Shown: positions 52,584 through 60,241 of the stretch, in pieces
Layout of the letters: every line of letters starts with the position of its first letter
Numbering within the stretch: position 1 is the first letter of the stretch
From: CADEDH01 sp039201605
Lineage (GTDB): Bacteria > Actinomycetota > Acidimicrobiia > Acidimicrobiales > SZUA-35
Assembly (NCBI GenBank): GCA_039201605.1
Contig: JBCCRO010000007.1
Span: 1 to 64,000 of the forward strand
Direction of reading: 5' to 3'
DNA length: 64,000 nucleotides
Position numbers and translations under genes: made by a program
The notes under the pieces: generated by a model
Databases searched by the model: none
What the model saw: only the letters and a program-made list of their open reading frames with translations
Told to the model about the DNA's origin: nothing

Positions 52584-53393
52584 GTGACCCGACAACCGAA
52601 ACTGTCACGCTTCACGGCGACGCTCGACGGTTCGTCGTACGTCGTGTTGCTGTCGCGCCCGTCGTCGCCCTCCCGGTTCGCCACCAACAACTACCACGAC
52701 ACCTGGCACATCATGAGCGACGGTGCCGGTGCCGCCTATCTGGCTCGGGTGCTCTGGTGGCTCTCCTATCACCGGGCCGAGAACTCGGTCGTCGTCATTG
52801 ACGAGCCGTTGCTGGTGCCCAATCCCTTCGACGCCGATCCGTCGTCACCGATCGCACTCTTCAACGCCGACACGACCCACCTCGGTCGACGGGCGACCGA
52901 TGGACTGCGGACGGTGCTGCGGCGCAAGCCCCGCTCCGAGGGTACGGTGCGCCTCTCGACGGCGGGTCTGTCCCGCATTCTCGACGGTGGGCCCGTCGAT
53001 GCACTGGCCGACCGCTGGGATGTCGCCCCGCAGCGGTTCTATCTCGCCGACCGGATCAACGGTGTGGTTCGTCTGGCGGCGCGGCCAGACCTTCTCCGAG
53101 CCTGGGCGGTGTGGCTGGCCGATCTCGGGTCGTGGCTTCGCAACGGGACGACCTTCTGCTACCTGCGGCCGACCGAGGGTTTCGACCGCCCCGAGGGTGA
53201 GGTCCAGATCTTCGAGTGGTTCGACGAAATGGTCGGCGACGCTCGTCGGGCCCGGGAGAGGTTGTTCCCCGGGCTCGGCCATCAGGAGTTGGACGACGTC
53301 CGGCGCCAGCGGATCCACGAATCCCTGCCCAACGACCACATCGACCGATCCAAGCGACGGACGGCGACTCTTGACGGGGTCGTTCGGGCCTGA
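52584..53393 (+). CDS. Conserved-looking protein of unknown function
   Basis: The product has about 269 residues and is soluble, rich in Arg, Asp, Leu and Trp. FATNNYHDTWHIMSDG and LWWLSYHRAENSVVVIDEP stand out but I do not recognise a family. It has no signal peptide, membrane helix or known catalytic motif. The GTG at 52584 has a GAGGTGG site 8 bases upstream; a GTG at 52572 is an alternative. It is divergent from purE and followed by the methyltransferase. Confidence 0.6.
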   Translation: MTRQPKLSRFTATLDGSSYVVLLSRPSSPSRFATNNYHDTWHIMSDGAGAAYLARVLWWLSYHRAENSVVVIDEPLLVPNPFDADPSSPIALFNADTTHLGRRATDGLRTVLRRKPRSEGTVRLSTAGLSRILDGGPVDALADRWDVAPQRFYLADRINGVVRLAARPDLLRAWAVWLADLGSWLRNGTTFCYLRPTEGFDRPEGEVQIFEWFDEMVGDARRARERLFPGLGHQELDDVRRQRIHESLPNDHIDRSKRRTATLDGVVRA

Positions 53394-53443
53394 ACCCCGG
53401 TCGCCTTCCCCTCGTCGTTCGTCGGTCGGTTTCAACCCCGGTC

Positions 53444-54199
53444 GTGATCGATCATGATGGAGGCATGGGACACGGCGACGAGGCCTCCGGCCACGACCAC
53501 GAGGACGGTGGTCACGGCGATGGCCACGAGCACGGTCACGGGCATGACCACCATGGGCAGGACCACCACGGACATGGACACGAACACGATCAGGGTCTGA
53601 AGGGGATGGTCCGCTACCTCCGGCAGGCACCGGCGATGTGGACCTCGGAGATCAACAACGCCGTGGTCGAGCTGGCCGACCCCACGCCGGGGGAGCGGGC
53701 CCTCGACATTGGGGCCGGCATGGGGCCCGGGGCGGTGCTGGCCGCCAGCCGCGGCGCTCGGGTGATGGCGGTGGAGCCGACACCGTTCATGCGTCGGGTC
53801 CTCGCCGGGCGTCGCCGCATCTCCCGCCACGGAAGTCGGATCGAGGTGAGCGACGGGTCGGCCGAACGCCTGCCCATCGGCGACGACTCGGTCGACGTGG
53901 TGTGGGCCGTCAACTCGATGCACCACTGGGTCGATCCCGAAGTTGCCACCGACGAGATCGTGCGGGTGCTCAAGTCGGGTGGCCGTCTCGTCCTGGTCGA
54001 CGAGGACTTCGCCAGCCCCGACCATCCCGACCACGAATCGTTCGGTGAGCATCACGGGCCCGAGCACCACGGCTTCACCATGGTCGACGTCGAGAAGCTG
54101 GGCGAGCGACTCGCCGATCAGGGCCTGGTCGACGTGGTGGCGGGCGAGCGTCTGCTCGGCACCCGTCCGGTCTTCGCCGTCACCGCCGCCGCCCCGTGA
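53444..54199 (+). CDS. SAM-dependent methyltransferase with a His-rich N-terminus
   Basis: The product has 251 residues. Residues about 4-50 contain some 20 histidines alternating with Gly, Asp and Glu, a likely metal-binding tail. Then comes a class I methyltransferase: RALDIGAGMGPGAVLAASRG (motif I), VMAVEPTPFM, ERLPIGDDSVDVVWAVNSMHH and LKSGGRLVLVDEDF. A second His cluster (HESFGEHHGPEHHGF) lies near residue 200. The GTG at 53444 is used; the ATG at 53465 has its GGAGG too close. The 3' end overlaps the convergent membrane-protein gene by 20 bp. The substrate is unknown. Confidence 0.82.
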   Translation: MIDHDGGMGHGDEASGHDHEDGGHGDGHEHGHGHDHHGQDHHGHGHEHDQGLKGMVRYLRQAPAMWTSEINNAVVELADPTPGERALDIGAGMGPGAVLAASRGARVMAVEPTPFMRRVLAGRRRISRHGSRIEVSDGSAERLPIGDDSVDVVWAVNSMHHWVDPEVATDEIVRVLKSGGRLVLVDEDFASPDHPDHESFGEHHGPEHHGFTMVDVEKLGERLADQGLVDVVAGERLLGTRPVFAVTAAAP

Positions 54200-54851
54200 G
54201 CGCCGCCACCGCAGTGGCCGCGGTGGCGAGCAGCAGGCAGGCCATGCCGACGGTGACGGCGGCGAACTTGGCCGCCGCCGTCGTCGAGTAGGGGAGGGCG
54301 ATCCAGTCGGCGAACGTGCGGGGCTGGGCCAACATCACGAACGAGATCAGGTTCTCGATGGCGTCGAGGCCGGCGCCCGCCACCGCGGCACCGGCACCGG
54401 CGGCGGCCAGCGTGGCGGTTCGGGGCTGCGATCGGGCCTCGGCCGCCCGCACCAGCCGGGACGCAGCGGCCAATCCGAACAGGGCGAAGGCGGCCATGAA
54501 CACGTAGTCGAACAACTGGGTGGCCCAGTAAAAGCCCATCGAGCCTTCGTCGAGTACGACGGCGTAGAACTCCTTGAGTCGGCCACCGTCGAACGTCGTC
54601 TGACCCTCGGCGTAGGACACCGGGAAGCCGGAACGGGCATACAGCTCATTGAGCACGGTGTTGACCACGGCCAGGGCGGCGAAGGCGCCGGCCACGGCCG
54701 CAGTGTGGGCGCGGGCGCCACGGGCGGCCAACGCCCGGTGCAGCGACGTCCCGGTGAGGCGGGCGGTGAGACGGCCGCCATCGGCGGAGGTGGCGCCGTG
54801 GTCGGCTCGGTCGGGGGCGGAGGCTGGTTCGGTGGGATCGATGACGTTCAC
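54180..54851 (-). CDS. Multi-helix membrane protein of unknown function
   Basis: The product has 223 residues. A polar N-terminus of about 45 residues precedes about four hydrophobic segments (AAVAGAFAALAVVNTVL, YVFMAAFALFGLAAA, LAAAGAGAAVAGAGLDAIENL and FAAVTVGMACLLLATAAT). The YWATQLFDYVFM loop has conserved-looking aromatics. It is divergent from marR and shares the regulatory region with the two ATTCCnnGGAAT palindromes, so MarR may control it. Confidence 0.7.
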   Translation of the reverse strand: MNVIDPTEPASAPDRADHGATSADGGRLTARLTGTSLHRALAARGARAHTAAVAGAFAALAVVNTVLNELYARSGFPVSYAEGQTTFDGGRLKEFYAVVLDEGSMGFYWATQLFDYVFMAAFALFGLAAASRLVRAAEARSQPRTATLAAAGAGAAVAGAGLDAIENLISFVMLAQPRTFADWIALPYSTTAAAKFAAVTVGMACLLLATAATAVAALTGRRR

Positions 54852-54887
54852 GGGGGGCTCCGGGGGTGAGGGACGGTATGGATAAAG

Positions 54888-54899
54888 ATTCCTTGGAAT
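54888..54899. promoter_or_regulatory. MarR operator candidate 1
   Basis: ATTCCTTGGAAT is an ATTCC-nn-GGAAT inverted repeat in the divergent region between the membrane-protein gene and marR. It lies 37 bp upstream of the membrane-protein ATG. Confidence 0.65.
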
Positions 54900-54922
54900 G
54901 TTTACTGGTGTCGGCCATCATC

Positions 54923-54934
54923 ATTCCGAGGAAT
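54923..54934. promoter_or_regulatory. MarR operator candidate 2
   Basis: ATTCCGAGGAAT, flanked by C and G to give a 14-bp inverted repeat, matches the first site exactly in its arms. Centres are 35 bp apart and the site lies 25 bp upstream of the marR ATG. Confidence 0.65.
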
Positions 54935-54958
54935 GGAAATGTCAAGTAGTGTTCGACC

Positions 54959-55435
54959 ATGGACGGTGTGCCCCCACAGGTCGAGGTCGGCATCGGGCTC
55001 GGCGTGGTCAGCCAGTTGTTCCAGACCCGGGTGGCCGAGGTGCTGGGCCCGGCGGGCGCCACCTACACCCAGCTCTCGGTTCTCAGCCACCTGGTCCGCC
55101 ACGCCGAGCAGCATTCGATCGGCGATCTGGCCGCCGCCATGCAGATCAACCAACCGGGGATCACCAAGGTCGTGCGGCGTCTGGAGGAGGACGGCCTGGT
55201 CACCGTCGTCGGCCACCCCGACGATCGGCGGCGGCGACTGGCGGCGGTCACCGAGGCCGGCGTCGAGCGGTTCGGCGAGCTCATGAGCCTGCTCACCGAG
55301 GAACTGTCGGCCTGGTTCGACGACTGGACCGAGTCCGAACTCCGCGGTTTCGCCGACTTCATCTGGCGCCTCGGGGGTCGCCTCGACCAGGATCGCAGCA
55401 ACGACGATCACGGGATCGGGGAAGCGGGATCATGA
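54959..55435 (+). CDS. MarR-family transcriptional regulator
   Basis: The product has 158 residues. The winged helix reads YTQLSVLSHLVRHAEQHSIG, then LAAAMQINQPGITKVVRRLE (recognition helix) and DGLVTVVGHPDDRRRRLAAV with the MarR wing Asp-Asp-Arg-Arg. It probably autoregulates through the two ATTCCnnGGAAT sites just upstream. Its TGA overlaps the ATG of the GrdB-like selenoprotein (ATGA), so the regulator is tied to that enzyme. Confidence 0.93.
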   Translation: MDGVPPQVEVGIGLGVVSQLFQTRVAEVLGPAGATYTQLSVLSHLVRHAEQHSIGDLAAAMQINQPGITKVVRRLEEDGLVTVVGHPDDRRRRLAAVTEAGVERFGELMSLLTEELSAWFDDWTESELRGFADFIWRLGGRLDQDRSNDDHGIGEAGS

Positions 55436-56328
55436 CCGAACGACGACGCACCGGCCGCTCGCACGTCAGCTACATCGACAAGTCACGGGAGTACTACGCG
55501 GCGCACGGCTACGAGCAGCCCTACGCCTGGGCCGCCAACGACGACGCCCCCTTCGCCCCCCTGCCCAAGCCGTTGGCCGAGTGCAAGGTGGGGCTGATCA
55601 CCACCGCCTACTTCCTGCCCGACGGGTTCGTCTACCGCATCCCGTCGGACCTGCCCCGCACGCCCCACGTCGCCCCTCGCCCCGAGTGGCCCCAGCTCAA
55701 CACCAAGCACCTGTCGTGGGCCAAGGACGAGACCCACACCGACGATCCCGAGTCGTTCCTGCCCTTCGCCCGCATGGACGAGTGGGTGGCCGAGGGGCGA
55801 ATCGGATCGGTGTCGGATCGCTTCTACTGTCTGCCGACCCAGTTCAGCCACCGCAAGACGACGAGGCGCGACGCCCCGCAGGTCATCGAGTGGCTCCGGG
55901 AGGACGACATCGACGTGGCGTTGCTGGTGCCGCTCTGACCGGTCTGCCACCAGTCCGTGGGACTGGGCGCGCGCCAGATCGAGGAGGCCGGCATCCCCAC
56001 CGTGGTCGTCGGCTCCGCCCGCGACATCATCGAGGAGTGCGGGGTGCCCCGCTTCCTCTTCGTCGACTTCCCGCTAGGCAACCCCTGTGGTCGTCCACAT
56101 GACGTCGCCGAGCAGCGGCTGATCACGGGTCTGGCCCTCGACGTGCTCGAAGGGGCCTTCCAGCCTCGGACGACGGTTCAGGCGCCGGTGGTGTGGGACG
56201 AGGCGGACGACGACGGCTGGCGCCGACGGTTCATGCACGTCGGCGACGACAACCGCCAGGCGTTGGCCACCGCCGGAGCCGAACGTCGTCGGCTCCAGGC
56301 GGCGCAACACACCGGCGGCACCACCTAG
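55432..56328 (+). CDS. GrdB-family reductase-like selenoprotein with in-frame TGA (Sec)
   Basis: Read through one in-frame TGA at 55936-55938, this frame encodes 298 residues: 168 before and 129 after the codon. The codon context is VPL-U-PVCHQSVG, a UxxC redox motif as in glycine/sarcosine/betaine reductase selenoprotein B (GrdB) relatives. Both halves stay in the same frame with normal codon use, and the second half (IEEAGIPTVVVGSARDIIEE, PRFLFVDFPLGNPCG) cannot fold alone. A perfect stem follows the TGA at SECIS distance. It overlaps marR by ATGA. GrdB-type enzymes reduce C-N or C-S bonds of small compounds; this short form has no grdA/C/D/E neighbours, so its substrate is unknown. A stop-mutated pseudogene or two short genes are the alternatives. 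Confidence 0.82.
55950..55966 (+). promoter_or_regulatory. SECIS-like hairpin downstream of the in-frame TGA
   Basis: CCAGTCC (55950-55956) and GGACTGG (55960-55966) form a perfect 7-bp stem capped by GUG. The loop begins 19 nt after the TGA, the same distance as in the E. coli fdhF SECIS, and contains the G-U that SelB recognises. The tight 3-nt loop is smaller than usual and should be checked by folding. Confidence 0.6.
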
Positions 56329-56388
56329 AGGTCGGCGGCCGCAGCGGCACCCGGTCGGGCCGGGGCCCGACGACTCACGGGGCTGCGA

Positions 56389-56862
56389 TCAGGCGAAGAC
56401 GGTGCGGCCGATCCACTCGGCCACCAGGGCCGGCTTCTCGGCCCCCTCGATCTCCACCGTCACGGCCCGGATCTGGTCGACGGCGGTGCCCTTGAGCTGG
56501 ACGTCGACGGTGGCCGCCGTCATCCGGATGCGGGCGCCGGAGGGCACCGGGCTGACGAACCGCACCTTGTTGAGGCCGTAGTTGACGCCCATCAGGATGC
56601 CGTCGGTCGACTCGAGGTCGCTCGGCAGCGAGGTGCTCAGGTGCACGAGCATGCTCAGGGTGAGGAACCCGTGGGCGATGGTGCCGCCGAAGGGGGTCTG
56701 GGCCGCCCGCTCGGGGTCGATGTGGATGAACTGGTGGTCGAGGGTGGCGTCGGCGAAGGCGTTGATCCGGTCCTGATCCATCTCGAACCAGTCGCCGGCC
56801 ACCGGGTCCTGGCCGATCTTCGCCTGCAGCGTGTCGTACGCCTTCTGCGCGTGCTCGCTCAT
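56389..56862 (-). CDS. MaoC-like (R)-specific enoyl-CoA hydratase
   Basis: The product has 157 residues. The hydratase-2 motif is FADATLDHQFIHIDPERA, with the catalytic Asp and His, followed by TPFGGTIAHGFLTLSML. The single hot-dog domain would act as a dimer on (R)-3-hydroxyacyl/enoyl-CoA. The ATG at 56862 has a GGAGT site; an upstream ATG adds 31 unrelated residues. It stands alone on the reverse strand near glpD. Confidence 0.92.
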   Translation of the reverse strand: MSEHAQKAYDTLQAKIGQDPVAGDWFEMDQDRINAFADATLDHQFIHIDPERAAQTPFGGTIAHGFLTLSMLVHLSTSLPSDLESTDGILMGVNYGLNKVRFVSPVPSGARIRMTAATVDVQLKGTAVDQIRAVTVEIEGAEKPALVAEWIGRTVFA

Positions 56863-56991
56863 CCGGGTCACTCCTTGAGTCGTGGGTCGTATCGATGCCC
56901 GCAGGGGCTGAGGGCACAACCTAGTGAAGTTCCCCGGAGAGGCGAAGTTGAGCACCGGGCTCCGGAGCCGAACGACCGGTCCGGCGCCGTC

Positions 56992-58566
56992 CTAGGGCAG
57001 GAGGCGTGCGGCCGCTTCCTTGAGTCCCGGCTCATCGTCCAGGGCCTCGGCCCGGTGGAGCATGGCCAGCTTGGTCCGGCGCCGGAGGAAATCGTCGAGG
57101 TGGACGATCATCTCCCGGTCGGCGTAGAGCTCGACCTCCGCCACCAGAATGTCGCTCTCGGGCATGATCGGCTCCGCCGACGACGGGTCGGCCTTGATGG
57201 CGTCGACGACGGCGTGGGCCGCCTCACCGTGGCGGCGCCACAGCACGGCGGCCAGCGACTCCTCGCGCTCCACCTCGGGAGCCCGGTCGAGGCCGACGGC
57301 GGCCGCCACCCGCAGGAACCGGTGGCGGGCGTCGGCGTCGGGCTCGCCGTACCAGAGGTCGTTGGGCTTGCCCACGGCGATGCCGAGGGCGGCGATCTCG
57401 TCGGCCACCTCGTCGCCCACGTTGAGGCAGTCGGTGAGCTTGCCGCCGAAGATGGTGACCAGTCGATGGGCGTCGTTGCGCTCCACCTCGTGCTTGCGGG
57501 ACAGCGACGTCCAGTCGATGTCGCTCCGGTCGTCACCGTCGTCGGGAACGACCAGAGGGCGGACACCGCTGCGCTCGGAGATGATGTCGCCGGTCGTGAG
57601 GGGCGTCTCGAGGCTCAGGCGGGCGTTGATCTGCTCCAGCAGGAAGGCCCGCTCCTCGTCGGTGACGTGGTCTTCGACCTGATCGGTGCGGGTGTCGGTG
57701 GTGCCGATCACCGACCGGTGGGCCATCGGGATGACGTAGAACAGGCGCTGGCTGTCGTCGAAGAAGGCCAACACCCGCTCGGACGTCGTCACCTGGGGCA
57801 CGATCAGGTGGATGCCCTTTGAGTAGACGATGCGGTGCTTGGTCTTCGCCCCCCAGCTGTCGTTGAGGCCGTCGACGTAGGGGCCGGCGGCGTTGATGAC
57901 GGCCTTGGCCCGGAGCGTCATCGTGCGCCCGCCGACCTCGTCCTCCAGATCGGCGATCCAGGGCTCGCCGTCGGTGGGCCGCTGGGCCGAACGCAGCGAC
58001 ACGTAGTTGGCGGCCAGGGCGTCGTTGTCGAGGGCGGAGCGGACGAAGCCCCACACGAAGCGGGAGTCGTTGTCCTTGAGGTAGCCGTCGTTGTACTCGA
58101 TGGCGGCGTCGGCGGTGTCGGTGCGGATGATGGGCTCGTGCCGCATGATGGACTTGGGGCGGTGGTAGCGGGGGCGGTCGGTGGCGAAGCGCCCGAGGCC
58201 CCAGTAGGCCACCGAGCCCAGGGCGGCCAGCCATGACGGGAAGGGGGAGGTGGTGTCGAGCGTGGCCAGGAACGGTAGCTCGCTGATGGTCGACGGGTAG
58301 GCCTTCATCAGGTGGTTGCGGGAGCCGGTGAGGCTGAGGACGAGAGGGATCTCGTAGTTCTCGAGGTACTTGAAGCCGCCCCAGACGAGGTTGGAGGACT
58401 CCTGACTGGTGACGGAGGCGAAGTCGCCCCGATCGACGATGGCGACCGACACCCCTCGACCGGCGAGGGCGGCGGCGGAAACGGCGCCGTTGATGCCGCC
58501 TCCCACCACCAGGACGTCGACCTCTCCACCGTCGAGACGATCGAGTTGCTCGGACCGGAGGCTCAT
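56992..58566 (-). CDS. glpD: Glycerol-3-phosphate dehydrogenase (FAD-dependent)
   Basis: GlpD oxidises glycerol 3-phosphate to dihydroxyacetone phosphate and passes electrons to the respiratory chain. The 524-residue product opens with the FAD site VLVVGGGINGAVSAAALAGRG, then RGDFASVTSQESSNLVWGG, the INAAGPYVD segment, GTTDTRTD and FGGKLTDCLNVG, and ends with the C-terminal helical domain. Length and motifs fit the family. No glpF or glpK is adjacent. Confidence 0.95.
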   Translation of the reverse strand: MSLRSEQLDRLDGGEVDVLVVGGGINGAVSAAALAGRGVSVAIVDRGDFASVTSQESSNLVWGGFKYLENYEIPLVLSLTGSRNHLMKAYPSTISELPFLATLDTTSPFPSWLAALGSVAYWGLGRFATDRPRYHRPKSIMRHEPIIRTDTADAAIEYNDGYLKDNDSRFVWGFVRSALDNDALAANYVSLRSAQRPTDGEPWIADLEDEVGGRTMTLRAKAVINAAGPYVDGLNDSWGAKTKHRIVYSKGIHLIVPQVTTSERVLAFFDDSQRLFYVIPMAHRSVIGTTDTRTDQVEDHVTDEERAFLLEQINARLSLETPLTTGDIISERSGVRPLVVPDDGDDRSDIDWTSLSRKHEVERNDAHRLVTIFGGKLTDCLNVGDEVADEIAALGIAVGKPNDLWYGEPDADARHRFLRVAAAVGLDRAPEVEREESLAAVLWRRHGEAAHAVVDAIKADPSSAEPIMPESDILVAEVELYADREMIVHLDDFLRRRTKLAMLHRAEALDDEPGLKEAAARLLP

Positions 58567-58731
58567 ACCTCCACGGTACCCCTACCGCTCGCCCGAGCAA
58601 GCACCGGATTTCGATTTGTACGGACCTTGTCGGATGGCTCCGGTAGTTCGCGCCCGACGCGGCCACTGGGATAGGTTCGGGGCCGATCACTTCGTGCAGC
58701 ACGACGGCGTTTGCCAAGGGGAGGCCCGGCC

Positions 58732-59514
58732 ATGACCGAGTTCGTTCGACTGGAGGAATCACGCGTTCCCGGGGTCGGGATCATGCGGCTGGAGCGGCCG
58801 AAGGTCAACGCCCTGAACCCCCAGGTCTCGGCCGAGATGCTGGAGGTCGCAACCCAGGTCGAGAACAGCGACCTCCGGGCCCTCGTGCTGTGGGGCGGGC
58901 CCAAGATCTTCGCCGCCGGGGCCGAGATCGGCGACTTCCCCCGCAACGAGGGCCACCGCGACCCCTCGGGTCCCCTGGACGTGCTCCTGGCCGCCCTGTT
59001 CAAGATCGAGAACCTGCCCCAGATCACCTGCTCGGCCGTCAACGGCTTCGCCCTCGGTGGCGGATGCGAGTTGTCGATGGCCACCGACTTCCGGGTGTGC
59101 GGCGAGGGGGCGCAGTTCGGCCAGCCCGAGATCCTGCTCGGGATCATCCCCGGCGGGGGTGGCACCCAGCGCCTCACCCACCTGGTCGGGGTGACCAAGT
59201 CGAAGGAGATCAGCTACTCGGGTCGCATGGTGCCGGCGGCCGAGGCGCTGGAGATCGGGCTGGTGTCGTCGGTCCACCCCGACGAGGAGGTGCTCGACGC
59301 CGCCATCGACATGGTCGCCCCCTACACCAAGGGCGCGGCGGCGGTGGTCAACGTGAAGCGGGCGATCATGGACGGCCTGCACCTGCCTCTCGACGAGGCG
59401 ATCGCGGTGGAGACCCGGGAGTTCACCAAGGCCATCAACACCGACGACGCCGTCATCGGCCTCAACAGCTTCCTGGAGAACGGCCCGGGCAAGGCCGAGT
59501 TCACGGGGCGCTGA
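58732..59514 (+). CDS. Enoyl-CoA hydratase
   Basis: The product has 260 residues. The oxyanion-hole segments are GPKIFAAGAEIGDF and NGFALGGGCELSMATDFRV. Both catalytic acids are present: Glu in FGQPEILLGIIPGGGGTQRL and Glu in KSKEISYSG, so it should hydrate trans-2-enoyl-CoA in beta-oxidation. An AAGGGGAGG site precedes the ATG. It is the intact counterpart of the crotonase at 4634. Confidence 0.94.
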   Translation: MTEFVRLEESRVPGVGIMRLERPKVNALNPQVSAEMLEVATQVENSDLRALVLWGGPKIFAAGAEIGDFPRNEGHRDPSGPLDVLLAALFKIENLPQITCSAVNGFALGGGCELSMATDFRVCGEGAQFGQPEILLGIIPGGGGTQRLTHLVGVTKSKEISYSGRMVPAAEALEIGLVSSVHPDEEVLDAAIDMVAPYTKGAAAVVNVKRAIMDGLHLPLDEAIAVETREFTKAINTDDAVIGLNSFLENGPGKAEFTGR

Positions 59515-59541
59515 ACCCCGGGTGTCGGCCCCCGGATTCGC

Positions 59542-60030
59542 TCAGGCCAGGGCCAGGACGACGATCGCCAGGTAGAGCACCAGGAGTACGCCGGTCATGG
59601 CGATCGGGAGCCAACGGGGAAGATCGCGGACCCGGGCCCCGGTTATGACGAAGAAACCGACCTTGATCGCATCGCCGGCCGCCATGGCCAGGGCGAAGAG
59701 CACCACGGCCGTCCTCGGCCAGGCGGCGTCGCCGGCGGCGTAGACCATGGCGAGGTGCCCGACCACCATCAGGGCCCAGAACACCATGGCGGTCAGCTCG
59801 CGATCCTGCAGGCGGTCGACGACGGCCAGGACGTAGCCGACGGCCGTCGCCACGAGCAGCCAGTAGGCCGCCCGGTCATCGGTGGCGACCGAGAACGAAC
59901 CGCCCCCCAGCGCCGCCACCACCGCCACCGCGATCCCGATGAGTTTGATCACCGTTTCGGCCAAACCGAAGGCACCCCAATCGGCCCGATGCCATCCCTG
60001 TTGCCCGGTCCAGGGCGCCGCCGAGGTCAT
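59542..60030 (-). CDS. Four- or five-helix membrane protein of unknown function
   Basis: The product has 162 residues. Hydrophobic segments lie at about 28-45 (LIGIAVAVVAALGGG), 55-70, 80-96, 104-122 and 140-161, joined by short polar loops. I do not recognise the family. It is convergent with the enoyl-CoA hydratase gene and divergent from the aldehyde dehydrogenase gene. Confidence 0.65.
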   Translation of the reverse strand: MTSAAPWTGQQGWHRADWGAFGLAETVIKLIGIAVAVVAALGGGSFSVATDDRAAYWLLVATAVGYVLAVVDRLQDRELTAMVFWALMVVGHLAMVYAAGDAAWPRTAVVLFALAMAAGDAIKVGFFVITGARVRDLPRWLPIAMTGVLLVLYLAIVVLALA

Positions 60031-60109
60031 GAGCTCTCCTCTTCGGGTGTCTCTCCGCTTGCCCGAAGCCCGAACCTAGACCACCGACCGCCGTCGAGGG
60101 CATGGCGTT

Positions 60110-60140
60110 TGACACAGATTTTTACCTACTTGTAGCCTTC
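60110..60140 (+). promoter_or_regulatory. Possible promoter of the aldehyde dehydrogenase gene
   Basis: TTGACA (60110-60115) is a consensus -35 hexamer in an AT-richer island. A -10 element is less clear: TAGCCT at 60135-60140 would need a 19-bp spacer. A small inverted repeat, CTACTTGTAG, overlaps the region and could bind a regulator. Confidence 0.35.
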
Positions 60141-60241
60141 GTCACACCACATATCAACCGTTAGGTATGGCGAACGCTCGGTGGAAGTCTTCGTTGACGC
60201 CTACGCCCGATCCGCACCATGCGGGTATCTGGAGGACAGTG

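Noticed and set aside
55957..56328. Independent 123-residue gene starting at GTG 55957
   Set aside because: It has no ribosome-binding site, begins inside the SECIS-like stem and lacks the N-terminal half of the GrdB-like fold. It is in the same frame as 55432-55938, so Sec read-through is the better model.
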